From: Pseudovirgaria hyperparasitica
Taxonomy: Eukaryota; Ascomycota; Dothideomycetes; Acrospermales; Acrospermaceae
DNA length: 64,000 nucleotides
Direction: 5' to 3'
NCBI RefSeq assembly: GCF_010093815.1
Contig: NW_022985550.1
Span: 2,035,521-2,099,520, forward strand
The notes beneath the pieces were generated by a model. The model worked only from the letters and a program-made list of their open reading frames with translations, was not told where the DNA came from and did not search any database. Each line of letters begins with the position of its first letter. Positions within the stretch are counted from its first letter, which is position 1. The translations under genes and the position numbers were made by a program. Below are positions 1 to 9,721 of the stretch, one piece after another.

Positions 1-838
1 ACTTGATCATCTTCTATAACATCACAAGTAAGAGCTCTTCAGAGCCAAACCCCGAGTCTAGGGTGGTAGGGATATAAAGTCAGCACTACATCAGGGACGT
101 GGTGCGGCAGCATATTTTTGGCGCAGTGCTGTGTCACAAGAGGGACCTGCACCTTCGGGGGTTTGTATACATAATAACTATTTGACGTCAGTTTTACGCA
201 TCGACCAATACGAGTCTCAGCATTATCTATTAGGCGCTTACTTCCAAATATACAATAGTCAATAAGGCTGGCTACCTGTTCTCGGTCCATAGACTTCAAT
301 CTCTAAAAGTGACCAACAACAAATACTGGGTATCCCGGACTAAGAGTTTCAACATCCCTGCAACAGCCTGTATAGTGTATGCCAATGGCCTGTATGCAAA
401 TGGCTATTAGCTGCATGGCGAAGTGTCCAGATTTGGATTCACTACAGGGTCTCATCATGCTTGAGTAAGTATCTGCTTAGGTAGGTAGCACTCAATCGAA
501 ATACAAGACCACCCTGCACAGAAGGTAAGACTGTAGAAACACGTCACTGATCCTGAAATTATGGTGGGGTACGTGCTTTCATCCTGCATGCATCCATCCG
601 CGTTCCCCAGATCTAGCGTCATGAGTCACTCGGCTGCTTGAGTTTAATCAACCCCCAGGCCAAAGGTGGCATACACAAGTTGCCATATAATTCGGCATAC
701 ACAACATCTTCCGATTGCTACCAAGAGATTTACTACTGGAAAGCTACGATCAAATCCCAAACACTGGACTCTTCCATTCATGTCGAGCAACATGGCTCTT
801 CAGACATATGCACCAACGACTCCCTCTCCAGTCTGAAA
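1..838. other. Intergenic, no gene seen
   Basis: I see no convincing coding region here. The open frames are short, and those reaching into the next gene begin at TTG rather than ATG. The stretch from about 600 may include the 5' leader of the gene starting at 839, which has very short ATG-initiated ORFs just before it (near 621 and 791). Confidence 0.5.
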
Positions 839-1600
839 ATGCTCACCTTCCTAGACCTGCCGAAAAACGTTCGGATGCAAACATACAGTCTGCTCTGCCC
901 TACGATACCAGTACCGCCTGGTCTCAAAGGCGTTCAGACACTTCGTCATGATGGCGTGCGGTGCAGCGTCACATTCCTTCGGTCTAATCGCGCCATCTAT
1001 AAAGAAGCCGGTCACTTTCTGTACACCTCCACGGCATACACTCTGCGCTACAACAACGCAACCTGTCTGTTCTACTTCATTAACAGCATTTACGACGCCT
1101 CGGAGCTCCACAGTTTAATGTCTCGACTGCGCAAAGTCCGCAAGTTGATCTTCGAAATCCGTTTGGGCGATGACATGTCACGTGCTGAGACAAGGCAAGG
1201 ACTGAGCATTCTATATGGTTTCGCAGCCTTGTTTGGGGAATGTGAAAGAGAATTACAGGCCTTGCAGTTGAAGGTTTTCCCTGTCGAAGATGTAATGAGG
1301 AAGGACGAGATCATTCTACCCAGTTTTTCCTTTGCCGAACTTGCGCTGGCGTGTCTGGTGGAGATGGGGCAGGTCAACGAGGTAACAATTGAAGCTTTTT
1401 GCGTGAAGAAGTGGATGAGACCAGAGATTCAGCCTGCAAACTGGGGCGAAAAGAGGTTGAAATGGGAGAGATTGGTCAGCGATATGAGTACTACTTTGAT
1501 GGAGGGCAGTATCTTGCGGGGCACCAAAGACTGGCTAGAGCGTATAAATGGTGGCCAGGTTGAATACCTCGAAGGAGAAGTCGACAGCGATAATGAATAA
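839..1600 (+). CDS. Hypothetical protein of the LPxEIR/2EXR (F-box-like) type
   Basis: Single-exon frame of 253 aa from the first in-frame ATG at 839. The open frame extends upstream to about 638 but only with a TTG start, so an upstream exon cannot be excluded. Near the N-terminus is FLDLPKNVRMQTY, resembling the 'FxxLPxEIRxxIY' opening of a very large family of Dothideomycete proteins, followed by a SNRAIYKEAGHFLY stretch typical of the same family (a usual '...N..I..EA...LY' block). The function of this family is unknown; an F-box-like role is only suggested by the N-terminal motif. The C-terminus is acidic. Convergent with COX11 (about 256 bp between stop codons). Confident that it is a gene of this general type, less so of the exact start. 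Confidence 0.6.
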   Translation: MLTFLDLPKNVRMQTYSLLCPTIPVPPGLKGVQTLRHDGVRCSVTFLRSNRAIYKEAGHFLYTSTAYTLRYNNATCLFYFINSIYDASELHSLMSRLRKVRKLIFEIRLGDDMSRAETRQGLSILYGFAALFGECERELQALQLKVFPVEDVMRKDEIILPSFSFAELALACLVEMGQVNEVTIEAFCVKKWMRPEIQPANWGEKRLKWERLVSDMSTTLMEGSILRGTKDWLERINGGQVEYLEGEVDSDNE

Positions 1601-1856
1601 GAGGCCGGCAGCATCTCTATGTCCCATATCACGAGTCCAGGCCATATCGAGTTATGTTCCGGGTGTTGTGGCGTGAATGGCTCTACAGTTACTGTGTCGT
1701 CTATCTGAGAGTGGCTTGAGCTGGCCGTACTATGAATTCAATACACATACTTGTTCCCGACACACATCATATTTTGCAAAATTGGTGGAAAGTTTCATGG
1801 CTTTTTTATATATATTACAAGCTATGACAAATGTCATCTGCCCATTGGCACTGGTT

Positions 1857-2751
1857 TCAAGTGACCTTGCTTGTCGTACTTCGCCTCTGAACAGTAGTCA
1901 GTACAACATCCGCCGTGCGTGGGACGAACTTACTGAAGAATGTATAACTCAGTGTTATCGTCTCAATGCCTCTCATATTGAGATCCTTGCTAAACTCAGG
2001 ATCAATGTAGAAAAAGACTGGCATATCTACTGTCTCACCGGCCAATAGCCGTTGTTCTTCAAAGCAGAAACACTGTATCTTGCTGAAATATGGTGCGACC
2101 TGACCAGGGGTAACACTATACGTTGCGACGCCAATTATATCTTCATCACTCTTGTTTGTTGCCGTGTAGAATGCCAGGGCTGTTTCACCCGGCAACACAC
2201 GCACCTCACGCTGCTGTGGCGTGAATTTCCAAGGCATTATATCGGACACAGTCCCGCTGAACGTTATGCGCAGCCGTTTGGCCGACGTATCGGGTCGTAA
2301 TCGCACAGATGGATCTTCCGAAGACGTGCCTGCGTGGGCGGCACTTTTGATGGGCTGCCCTCCCCAGCCAGTGGTCTGACAGATCATTTTATACATTGGT
2401 ACAGAGCCGTATGAGAGTGCCACGGTACCAAGGATTATGGAAAGTGTGTAGTATCTATAGTTGAAATCAGAATTGCCATTGGCAAAATTTGTGGCTAGGA
2501 GCAGCTGCGCTTGATTATGAGACGTACAGTACAGATTGGTTTCGAATCTTGTGGTGGTCGCGAACTTGGTCCATGGTCGGACTGGTGTGCTGTCTGCGGT
2601 CATGGCTGGAGTTGATGAATCGTCGCGAGATAGCCCGGCGGAGGGTCCATGCCGTCAGCTTCGACTGGGAGCTTTGCAGGCATGAGTTGCATATCCAGAA
2701 CTCAGGACCGGTACCGTGTCTGAGGATGGACCTCGTGATAGGTCTTGACAT
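1857..2751 (-). CDS. COX11: Cytochrome c oxidase assembly protein Cox11 (CtaG)
   Basis: Mitochondrial inner-membrane copper chaperone that delivers copper to the CuB site of Cox1 during complex IV assembly. Two exons: 2751-2528 and 2454-1857. The 73-nt intron (2527-2455) has donor GTACGT, a CTGAT branch-like site and acceptor TATAG. The joined protein is 273 aa. The first about 65 residues are Arg/Ser-rich, as expected of a mitochondrial presequence. One membrane segment (about 78-92) follows a KIRNQSVLYYTLSIILG stretch, then YKMICQTTGWGGQP with Cys100, and the family copper-binding motif CFCFEEQ with Cys203 and Cys205. The join is supported because it restores the family's uninterrupted 'RN..LYY' lead into the membrane helix. 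Divergent from the zf-HIT gene with only 188 bp between start codons. Confidence 0.95.
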
Positions 2752-2939
2752 AATTATAGAAGTATGCTGGTCAGGAAGCTATTCCTGTTCTGCGGCGTTT
2801 CTGGAAGAGGTTGCGGAGCTCGGTAGAGACTAAACCTAATTCGAAAAATATGGATTCAAACTTTCGACGTCACGACAATGTCTCACCACAAACCTGTTGA
2901 GTACATTCTACTTGACCTGGACGATACCTTGACTCAAAC
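2752..2939. promoter_or_regulatory. Short bidirectional promoter COX11 / zf-HIT gene
   Basis: The two start codons face away from each other with 188 bp between them, so both promoters must share this stretch unless transcripts start inside a neighbour. It carries an ATG at 2878 that opens a 50-codon upstream frame overlapping the zf-HIT start (see findings). No clear TATA box seen. Confidence 0.55.
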
Positions 2940-3561
2940 ATGCCTTCTAACTGTGGCATTTGTGAAAAAGAGGTATCGAAGTATAAATGCCCGACCTGTG
3001 CCATTCCATAGTAAGTATAGTCCATCCTAGACGCGAATGTTCGCTAATGTACGAAGTTGTTCTTTGACGTGCTATAAACCTCACAAAGCTGCACATGCTA
3101 CAGATACTATACCTGAGCTGCAACATGAAGACCAGGAAGAAGCGCAGCCTGATCACGACACTCCAGCACCCCAAGGCTACGCGTCCTGGCCACCCGACTT
3201 TTCTGCCTTGCCGGTCAATCCCAAGCTAGAAAATCTGCTGAGTCAGTATCCGAATCTAAAGGATCAGCTTCGATCAATATTTCTCAAGACTTTTGAGCCA
3301 CCAACACAAGACCAGAACGACTCCAGTAGCTTCCGTGGGCGAGGGAGAGGTGGTCGTTATCGTAACGGACGGGGCACATTCCGCGGTCGCGGTCGTGGTG
3401 GACACGGGCATGGACCGTGGACGAAAGAAAAGGGAGATAAAGCTGCTCTATACCATATGCAGCAGATTGAGAATTCGAACAGTGAAGGCAGTGAAAGTTT
3501 GCAAGCTTTTGTGGAGACTGTCTCTGAGCTTTACGAAAAAGAAAAGATTGCCTTCACTTGA
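2940..3561 (+). CDS. zf-HIT zinc-finger protein with RGG-rich C-terminal half
   Basis: Two exons, 2940-3010 and 3057-3561. The 46-nt intron has donor GTAAGT, branch CTAAT and acceptor AAG. Protein of 191 aa. The intron splits the zinc finger, and the join restores a full zf-HIT pattern: Cys5, Cys8, Cys17, Cys20, Cys25, Cys29, His33, His37. zf-HIT proteins act in assembly of box C/D snoRNPs (Hit1/Bcd1 type) and in R2TP or chromatin complexes; which of these applies cannot be read here. The middle contains a YPNLKDQLRSIF helix, and residues about 110-138 form Arg-Gly repeats (RGRGRGG type) usual for RNA binding. The N-terminal finger plus RGG box favours an RNA-related role (inference). Confidence 0.88.
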
Positions 3562-4595
3562 TTTGCGCATCACGACCATGCACCAACAAATAAGCTCCGC
3601 AAACCATCGTTGACTGCTGAACGGTAAGCTAAGGCTCTCATCATTCGTGGGTTGGAACAGGCGCCAATACTGTGCCATGTCGAGTCTCATTCGAAAGCAT
3701 TGATCTGTTCGCTTACTATCTTGCAAGCGAGCGGGGCAACCGCTCTACGCACAAGCGTTGTGGTGCAGTTTCTACCTCCATGTCTCAACGAGCAGACAAG
3801 CATCGGAAGACGGGCGACTCATGCGGAAAATCAGCTGCTCGGCAGCGATGTAGCTGCATTTTACAACATTCATGCTTCTATGAATCAACATGGTATCATG
3901 AAAAGTTTGTACAGTTTTTGAGAAAGGATCGAACTACAGATCGCTCCTTAATTCTCTTATAGACGCACTGTAAACCAGATATCGATCCTAAAGCCTTTCC
4001 TTGGCTGCCGACAATACCAGACGACGCAAACACCACCACCCCTGTTAGAACGTAAGTCGCTGTTATATAAAGATCCGACCCATGTGGAGATGACTGATAT
4101 CAGCGTAAGGCTACCGCAAGGCGGCTGTGGCGCCGAAGAAAGAAAAGTCGAGAAGAATACAGGCTGATTCGTTTAACATGACTCAGGCTACTGTCACTTG
4201 CTGTACCAACAAATCAGAAAGCTTTTCTAACGTCCAAGACAAGCATATACCAAGTAAAGATCTAGTCATGCGAGTTCTTTCGGTCTTCGTTATCGTAATT
4301 ACTGGCGACTCCTCGATGAAGGGCATTTCTATCCCGGGTCACTTTTGAAGAATGCCATCAAGTTAGGCATATGTGTTGGAGATCACTTCCGGTGTTACTG
4401 AGACTCTCACCCCATGAGTATGGCATCCCCTGCCGATGATGAGCCACGGAACGTCAAAAGTACCTTGTCTTGCCCTCCCATCTCCTCATCGTGATCTTTC
4501 CGTTCCACTCGTCGGTACGTATCGAGCATTCACAGCCTCAGTTTCAGCCATCCACTACATTGGAAGACCAACAAGAAAGCTTGGTCGGAAGCAGT
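3562..4595. other. Intergenic, no convincing gene
   Basis: Roughly 1 kb between the zf-HIT stop and the rhodopsin-type gene. It contains splice-like signals (for example GTAAGC near 3625 and an ACAG near 3658), which could reflect a spliced 3' untranslated region or a non-coding transcript, but no open frame has family resemblance. Part of it must hold the promoter of the gene starting at 4596. Confidence 0.5.
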
Positions 4596-6203
4596 ATGAA
4601 TGACGGTGTTGGACCTGATGAGACTGGTGTATCGTTCGCGAAGAAGAACGCTAATATAACATATGGTCTTATCGGTATTTCTCTCATTCTGCAAATTACT
4701 TGCGTCACGACAAGACTCTATGGGAGGTTGAAGCTGCGAGGCCATTTACGGAGTGATGATTACATCATGGTAGTAGGCTCGGTCAGTTTATAACACTATC
4801 AATGCTGCAATTATGCTAAACCTTCGCAGTTGGCAGTGTTGGCGGTCAGTATCATTGGGATACTTGGGCCGAAATGGGGAGCCGGTTATCATTCAGAGGA
4901 TTTCGAGCCATCCTGGAGAGAACATTTCGCGAGAGTAAGTTCAGAGAGATCGAAAGCGTCCAACTGCAGCACCTACTCACAAACATAGCTTACATTCGCC
5001 TTCAACATTGCACACCCACTTGCTTGCTCGTTACCAAAGACTGCGATATGCATCACATACCTCCAGCTGTTCCCCTCTCCCAAAAACAGACTCTTTTGCC
5101 ATATCTTTTTGGTCTTCACTATCAGTTGGTGTATAGCAGCAATAACTGTTAATATCTTCCAATGCATGTAAGCTTTCATTCTTTCCTATAACTTAATCAG
5201 TCTAGTAAAGCTAAATTGCGTTCAAGTCCCGTGAATGGCATGTGGGAGTTACTCCCTAGTTTATCAACGCGTAAATGCATCAATGTAAAGGTCGCGCTGG
5301 TCATATCTGCGTCGTTCAACAGGTATGCCGCCCTTCTAGATTACGAGTCAAGTTGTAACGTAGCACAGTCTGTCCGATCTGTGCATCTACTTGTGGCCTA
5401 CGCGGATGATTTGGCGTATCCAAATCCCTCTCCGGCAACGACTCGGCTTGATTGCAGTCTTTTGCACGGGAATTTTGATATGTGTTACAGGTGCAGTGCG
5501 GATGTGGTACCTTGCGCGCTTCTTCGATTCAAATGACCAACTCGGTATGCCTTGTCCCGGTCTGCCCCTTGCAGCGTAGCCTCCCTTCCTTCGCCGTATT
5601 CTGCTTGTGGTCGCCCGTTCCCCGCCCATATGGGCCTATGCGCTGTAAAGCTGACCTTTCCACATAGCACTCGCTGCCATTGTCTGGGCCGTATCTGTCG
5701 TCGAGGTAAATATGGGCGTTATATGCGGCTGTCTGCATGGCGTCCGCGCCGTTGTCTCGCTGTCTCCGGGTATATTCTCGTCGGAATACCGCGAAAACCA
5801 TCACCCTCAGCATCATTACACAAATGGCGGCGCAGCATTCGAAACCATCGATCTGCGCAACAGGTGTGGCAGCTCTACACTAAGGCGAACAGACCAGGCG
5901 TGGATACACGACGTTCTCGGTAGTAAACCGAGACATGGAGCGTCGAACATTGTCGCGATGGAATTGAACGACCGCGCAACCCTAAAGCGGAGTGGATCCT
6001 CTCGCAGTGACTGTATGGGTGTCAATACGTGGATCACGACTGGATCTCGGGACTCACAGCTACCGAAGACTGGCATCGAGCTCACGACCGAGGTGATGAC
6101 GGAATATGGATGTGGCCCGTCTATGACCTCGAGAAGCCTCAGCCTCAAGGCACGCAACTCGGCTGATGAGTTGATCGTATCATCATCCCGTGAATCACGG
6201 TGA
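4596..6203 (+). CDS. Fungal rhodopsin-domain 7TM protein (PTH11-like, no CFEM domain)
   Basis: Six exons assembled by splice signals and family similarity: 4596-4781, 4830-4934, 4989-5167, 5227-5322, 5369-5544, 5668-6203, giving 425 aa. All introns are GT-AG (48, 54, 59, 46 and 123 nt). Hallmarks in order: a first helix followed by TRLYGRLKLRG and SDDYIMV; PKWGAGYHSEDF; LTFAFNIAHPLA (helix 3); ITVNIFQCIPVNGMWE with a KCIN motif (helices 4 and 5); SDLCIYLWPTRMIWRIQ and RQRLGLIAVFCTG (helix 6); FFDSNDQL; and AAIVWAVSVVEVNMGVICGC (helix 7). These match the fungal integral-membrane 'rhodopsin domain' family, often called PTH11-like. The hydrophilic tail of about 130 residues is Ser/Arg-rich and probably cytosolic. 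Ligand and partner are unknown. Retinal binding is not implied by the family name. Confidence 0.88.
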
Positions 6204-6554
6204 AATTTATAAACAGTGAGAGGCAAACATAATCACAATGAAGTAGCGGGTGGCAGAGTAATGAAGGTTCCCATCCCAGTCGACCGAATTCCTCTCATTC
6301 TTCCTCACACTGTACATAGAGTGTCCTCCACACGCACCTCTGGTCTTCACCCAAACGCATCTTCTCTCCACCATGCGTGAAGCCCACTACGCAGTCACTC
6401 GACCAGCACATCGACACTACATATCCCCAGCCGCTCTCTTCCCATTACTTCCTTACTTCCTTCCCTCTCCCTTTTCCCCCCTGGATACAAAACCCAATAT
6501 ACGTAGACCGTATACCATGCCCTGTACACATACAACCCTAACCCTCCCAATCCC
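6204..6554. other. Intergenic; C/T-rich leader of the next gene
   Basis: About 350 bp. The 3' half is strongly C/T-rich (cctccctttcccc-type tracts), a common feature of fungal core promoters just before the start codon. No coding frame supported. Confidence 0.45.
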
Positions 6555-7472
6555 ATGCCCCGCCCCATCACCACACTCACAATCCTCATCCCCACCCTCG
6601 CTATCGCCATCACCGGCACCATCCTCGGCATCACAGCCCTCCTGATCGACGTCCGCCGCCGCCGTCGATCCAAATCCCGCCTCTCCAAGACATCATCATG
6701 TTCTAGCACCGCCACACTCGTCGGTAATGAGCGCGCCCAGGCGGCGAAGGACCGGTGGCCGCCGCCTCCACGTGTGGATTCTGCGCTTGTGTGCCATAGT
6801 GCGTTTCGCCCTTTTTCGGCGCTCGAGCGGGCGGTGGCGTTTTTTACGTCGTCGTCGTCGTCTGCGGGGTCTAGGCGGAGTAGTAGGAGTACGACACGGA
6901 CGCAGGCTTCACTGCCTGATAATCCTCCTCCACCTCCTCCTCCTCCTCCTCCTCCTCCTCCATCACAAGCAGAGCAACACCCCGCCCGCCGCACATCAAG
7001 TATATACTCGCCCGGCCCGGCCACCGCATGGCCCTTCCAGCGGACACAAAATGCGCACTTCTCAGACGGATTCGAAAGCGGCAGCATTACATCCTCATCC
7101 TCATCATCAACATGGCAAACAACCAACACAGCGACAGAAACCGGGTATTCGTGTGCGAAGCTGGGGCCACGGCATCAGTGTCCGGGGTGTTGTGAGGATG
7201 CGGGGATGATGCCGGGGGCGTGGTGGAAGAGGGGGACGATTGATAGGAATGGAGAGGGGGATATGTATGAGGTGGTGTTGGAGATGGAGAAGGGGAGGGA
7301 TGATGCGGCGAGGATGACGGTGTGGCCGGCGGGTTGGCTGGACCGGGGGTCGGAGCGGAATGTCGAGGTTGTGGAGAGGGAGTGGCCGCGGACGCCGCGG
7401 TTTGAGAGGGCGTATCTGGGGGAGGGGAGGGATGTGGAGGGATTGCCGTGGCGGGCGGAGGGGTGGGTGTGA
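6555..7472 (+). CDS. Hypothetical protein, N-terminal membrane anchor and poly-proline tract
   Basis: Single-exon 305-aa frame from ATG 6555. Residues about 7-31 form a hydrophobic helix (TLTILIPTLAIAITGTILGI and following) immediately followed by a basic RRRRRSK patch, which predicts an N-terminal anchor with the rest cytosolic. The middle is Ser-rich with a run of 13 prolines (about residues 124-136) encoded by a CTC/CCT microsatellite. The C-terminal third is richer in charged and Trp residues (REWPRTPRFERAYLGEG) and is probably the conserved part. Family unknown to me. A long antisense frame (6395-7129) is open because of the low-complexity composition; I prefer this strand because it has an ATG right before a sensible membrane helix and a C/T-rich leader. 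Confidence 0.6.
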   Translation: MPRPITTLTILIPTLAIAITGTILGITALLIDVRRRRRSKSRLSKTSSCSSTATLVGNERAQAAKDRWPPPPRVDSALVCHSAFRPFSALERAVAFFTSSSSSAGSRRSSRSTTRTQASLPDNPPPPPPPPPPPPPSQAEQHPARRTSSIYSPGPATAWPFQRTQNAHFSDGFESGSITSSSSSSTWQTTNTATETGYSCAKLGPRHQCPGCCEDAGMMPGAWWKRGTIDRNGEGDMYEVVLEMEKGRDDAARMTVWPAGWLDRGSERNVEVVEREWPRTPRFERAYLGEGRDVEGLPWRAEGWV

Positions 7473-7600
7473 TGAGAGGGATTGGGAAAGGGGGGAGATT
7501 ATGTATAGAGAGAAAGGAGCGATCATGCGATATACTGATTGTGGAATATTGGATATGTGTTTGGTATCATTAGTTTATGATATTAAGATTCTACCTTACT

Positions 7601-8965
7601 TTAAGCTGCGGGGGCTCGCCCAGGGAGCTTTTCGTTGTATTTGGAGCCGTCGGAGCTGGAGCTCGCGTTGCTGAGTGTGCTCGCGCGTTTGCTGAGGGTT
7701 TGTGGTGGTGGCTGGTCTGTCGGCGTCGTGGGCCGTGAGTTTGTCGGCGTCAGTCTGGATGGCCGCGTGCTGTTGGATAGGCCTGATGCGCCGCTGACTG
7801 CGCGTTTGCGCCGCCTGCCTTCTGTGCTTCCGGCGGTGCTGTTGCTCCATCTCCGTTCTCGTGCTTCCTGGCGTCCGGGTCGGTCAGGTCGGTCGTCGTC
7901 AAAGGCGGCTACCGAACTGCGTGAAGAGGAGCGCGAGTGGGAGACATCCCGTTCGCGTTCTCGTATGACGCTTGGTCTTCGCTTCTTGTCCTTGAGGTGC
8001 GACAGACTGTGGATGTTTGTGGGGACAAAGGACTTTTCGTAGTTTGGCTTCTTGGCTCTGTGCCATCCTCTCCACCCTGTCCACCAGAGCCATCCGCCTT
8101 CTTGTTTCGCGAGTTCACGGTCGCGCTGCTTGACCACCTTGCGCAACTCGGCGCGTCGTTCGTTCTCTCGTTCCCAGAATTCGAGCCGATAAAGCTCCCA
8201 ATTCTCTCGGAATTCGGGCGAGAATGGTTTTGGTAGGAGGATCAGACGGATGTGGTCGCCGCCGGGAGCGATATCCTCCTCTATGTATTGGTGTCCGTGG
8301 TCGCGAAAGGTGTGTCGCGCGATGCCTTCGTGTTTCTGGCTTTCGGCGTGGTCGATGAGATGGTAGGAGGAGCCCGGCGAGGGGAAGAATAGATGAACGG
8401 GAACGATGAAGGATATGTAGGATAAAGCTTCCCTCCACCAAGGCCCTTTCATGACTACGATCTTGCAGTTCATGCCTCTGAGGCCCCGATTTGTGACTCC
8501 CACCCAGCGTCGCGGCCAGCGCACGCCTCTTTCCCATTGTCCGGCTCCCCAGAACAGCACGCCCAGGACCACTCCGCCTATCCACGCTACTTTTTCAGCC
8601 ATGTCTACAACCCAGTATACCGAACCTCCAACGCCCTGGCCGTCTTCGCGGGGTCGGAGGAAGAGCAGATAGGAGAAGCCAGTGATCCATAGCATCAACA
8701 GTATGAGAACGAACGTGTTGATCCTCCGCCGTGCGCGAAGACTGAGATATTGCGAGCGTAAGGACGCCTCAAGAATGAGGAGATTGAGGTAGATTTGCGA
8801 AGGCGCGGAGGGTAGTAACGATGTGGGATCAGACACGGGATTTCTGGGAGTCTTTATGGCAGCGAGACGCTCATTCTGGGAGGCAGCGAGGTTGGCATGG
8901 TGTACGGGACTGTTGCTTGGTGGTGGTGCTCCTTTGACGACCTGGTCCAGTGTAGCATCTGACAT
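7601..8965 (-). CDS. SPO7: Spo7-like regulatory subunit of the Nem1-Spo7 phosphatase
   Basis: 454 aa, single exon, start at ATG 8965; the frame runs 16 codons further upstream to a GTG, which I reject. Residues about 55-103 carry the Spo7 core: SQIYLNLLILEASLRSQYLSLRARRRINTF, then a membrane helix (about 82-103) and RPREDG; a second membrane helix lies at about 126-144. Spo7 binds the Nem1 catalytic subunit in the ER/nuclear envelope, and together they dephosphorylate the lipin Pah1 to drive triacylglycerol synthesis. After the conserved cytosolic part (to about residue 310, with SPEFRENWELYRLEFWERENERR), the tail of about 140 residues is Ser/Arg/Pro-rich and looks disordered, as in other filamentous ascomycete orthologues. 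Divergent from the ABHD hydrolase gene, also a lipid-metabolism candidate. Confidence 0.92.
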   Translation of the reverse strand: MSDATLDQVVKGAPPPSNSPVHHANLAASQNERLAAIKTPRNPVSDPTSLLPSAPSQIYLNLLILEASLRSQYLSLRARRRINTFVLILLMLWITGFSYLLFLRPREDGQGVGGSVYWVVDMAEKVAWIGGVVLGVLFWGAGQWERGVRWPRRWVGVTNRGLRGMNCKIVVMKGPWWREALSYISFIVPVHLFFPSPGSSYHLIDHAESQKHEGIARHTFRDHGHQYIEEDIAPGGDHIRLILLPKPFSPEFRENWELYRLEFWERENERRAELRKVVKQRDRELAKQEGGWLWWTGWRGWHRAKKPNYEKSFVPTNIHSLSHLKDKKRRPSVIRERERDVSHSRSSSRSSVAAFDDDRPDRPGRQEARERRWSNSTAGSTEGRRRKRAVSGASGLSNSTRPSRLTPTNSRPTTPTDQPPPQTLSKRASTLSNASSSSDGSKYNEKLPGRAPAA

Positions 8966-9721
8966 TTTGGATGCGGCGAAAGGGGAGTTGGGCCAGTGAG
9001 TTCCCGGTGGCACACGATGTTACGAAGCCATGCAGCAGCTCGGACGGAACGAGCAGAGCATTCTCCCTGGCAGCGATATGAGTTTGTGAGTGGGAAACGG
9101 GGAGAGACAATATAAAAGATAAAAGACGGCGGTGTGGCTTTCGACGGTGTTGCATGTGCTCGCCAGCAGACAACCAGATAGTGCGCTAACCGCTTCCAGC
9201 CGAGACATGGAACAATCAAAACACGGGATACACAGTACAAATACAATAGAAACAATCACAACAGCACTTCCATTTGCGAATAACAATAGATGGTTAGTAG
9301 AACGTGTCTACTATTCCTGATGTCGGGCGAATATTATATATGCCTTGATGCCTTGGTGCCTGGCACGGACGATATTTGGCCCGAGGCTCGCTAGGCCGCA
9401 CGGTTTCTGCGGACGTGGAGCATTCATTCCACCTAAACTCCGGCCCGCCACCGTCTTCTGCTTTCGGTGACGCGTTTTGTGCATCTTCTCTCTTTTGTAG
9501 CGCTTGTGTGATATATATAGGAATACATTCTCCTCCTTTGGCTGCGGCAGGCAATCTGGTCTGCTGCCTTCTCTTATATCAGCGTGTTCCCGCTCATAGA
9601 TTCGCCGCTGCTGGCGATCGTCATTTGCATCTCCAGGACCCGGCCGGCGCTGCCTTATACATCCCTATATCCTACCTCACCCCTGCAACATATCCATAAT
9701 CCTAGAAGATATCTTTCCGCC
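8966..9721. promoter_or_regulatory. Bidirectional intergenic region SPO7 / ABHD hydrolase
   Basis: 756 bp between divergent start codons. A TATA-like atatatatag lies at 9511-9520, about 200 bp before the hydrolase ATG. No other gene supported in the stretch. Confidence 0.45.

Noticed and set aside
638-838. N-terminal extension of the first gene
   Set aside because: Begins at TTG, has no ATG and no conserved residues before the LPxxVR block.
6395-7129. 244-codon minus-strand frame opposite the proline-rich protein
   Set aside because: Poly-Gly and poly-Asp runs are the complement of poly-Pro and poly-Ser codons; no plausible N-terminus.
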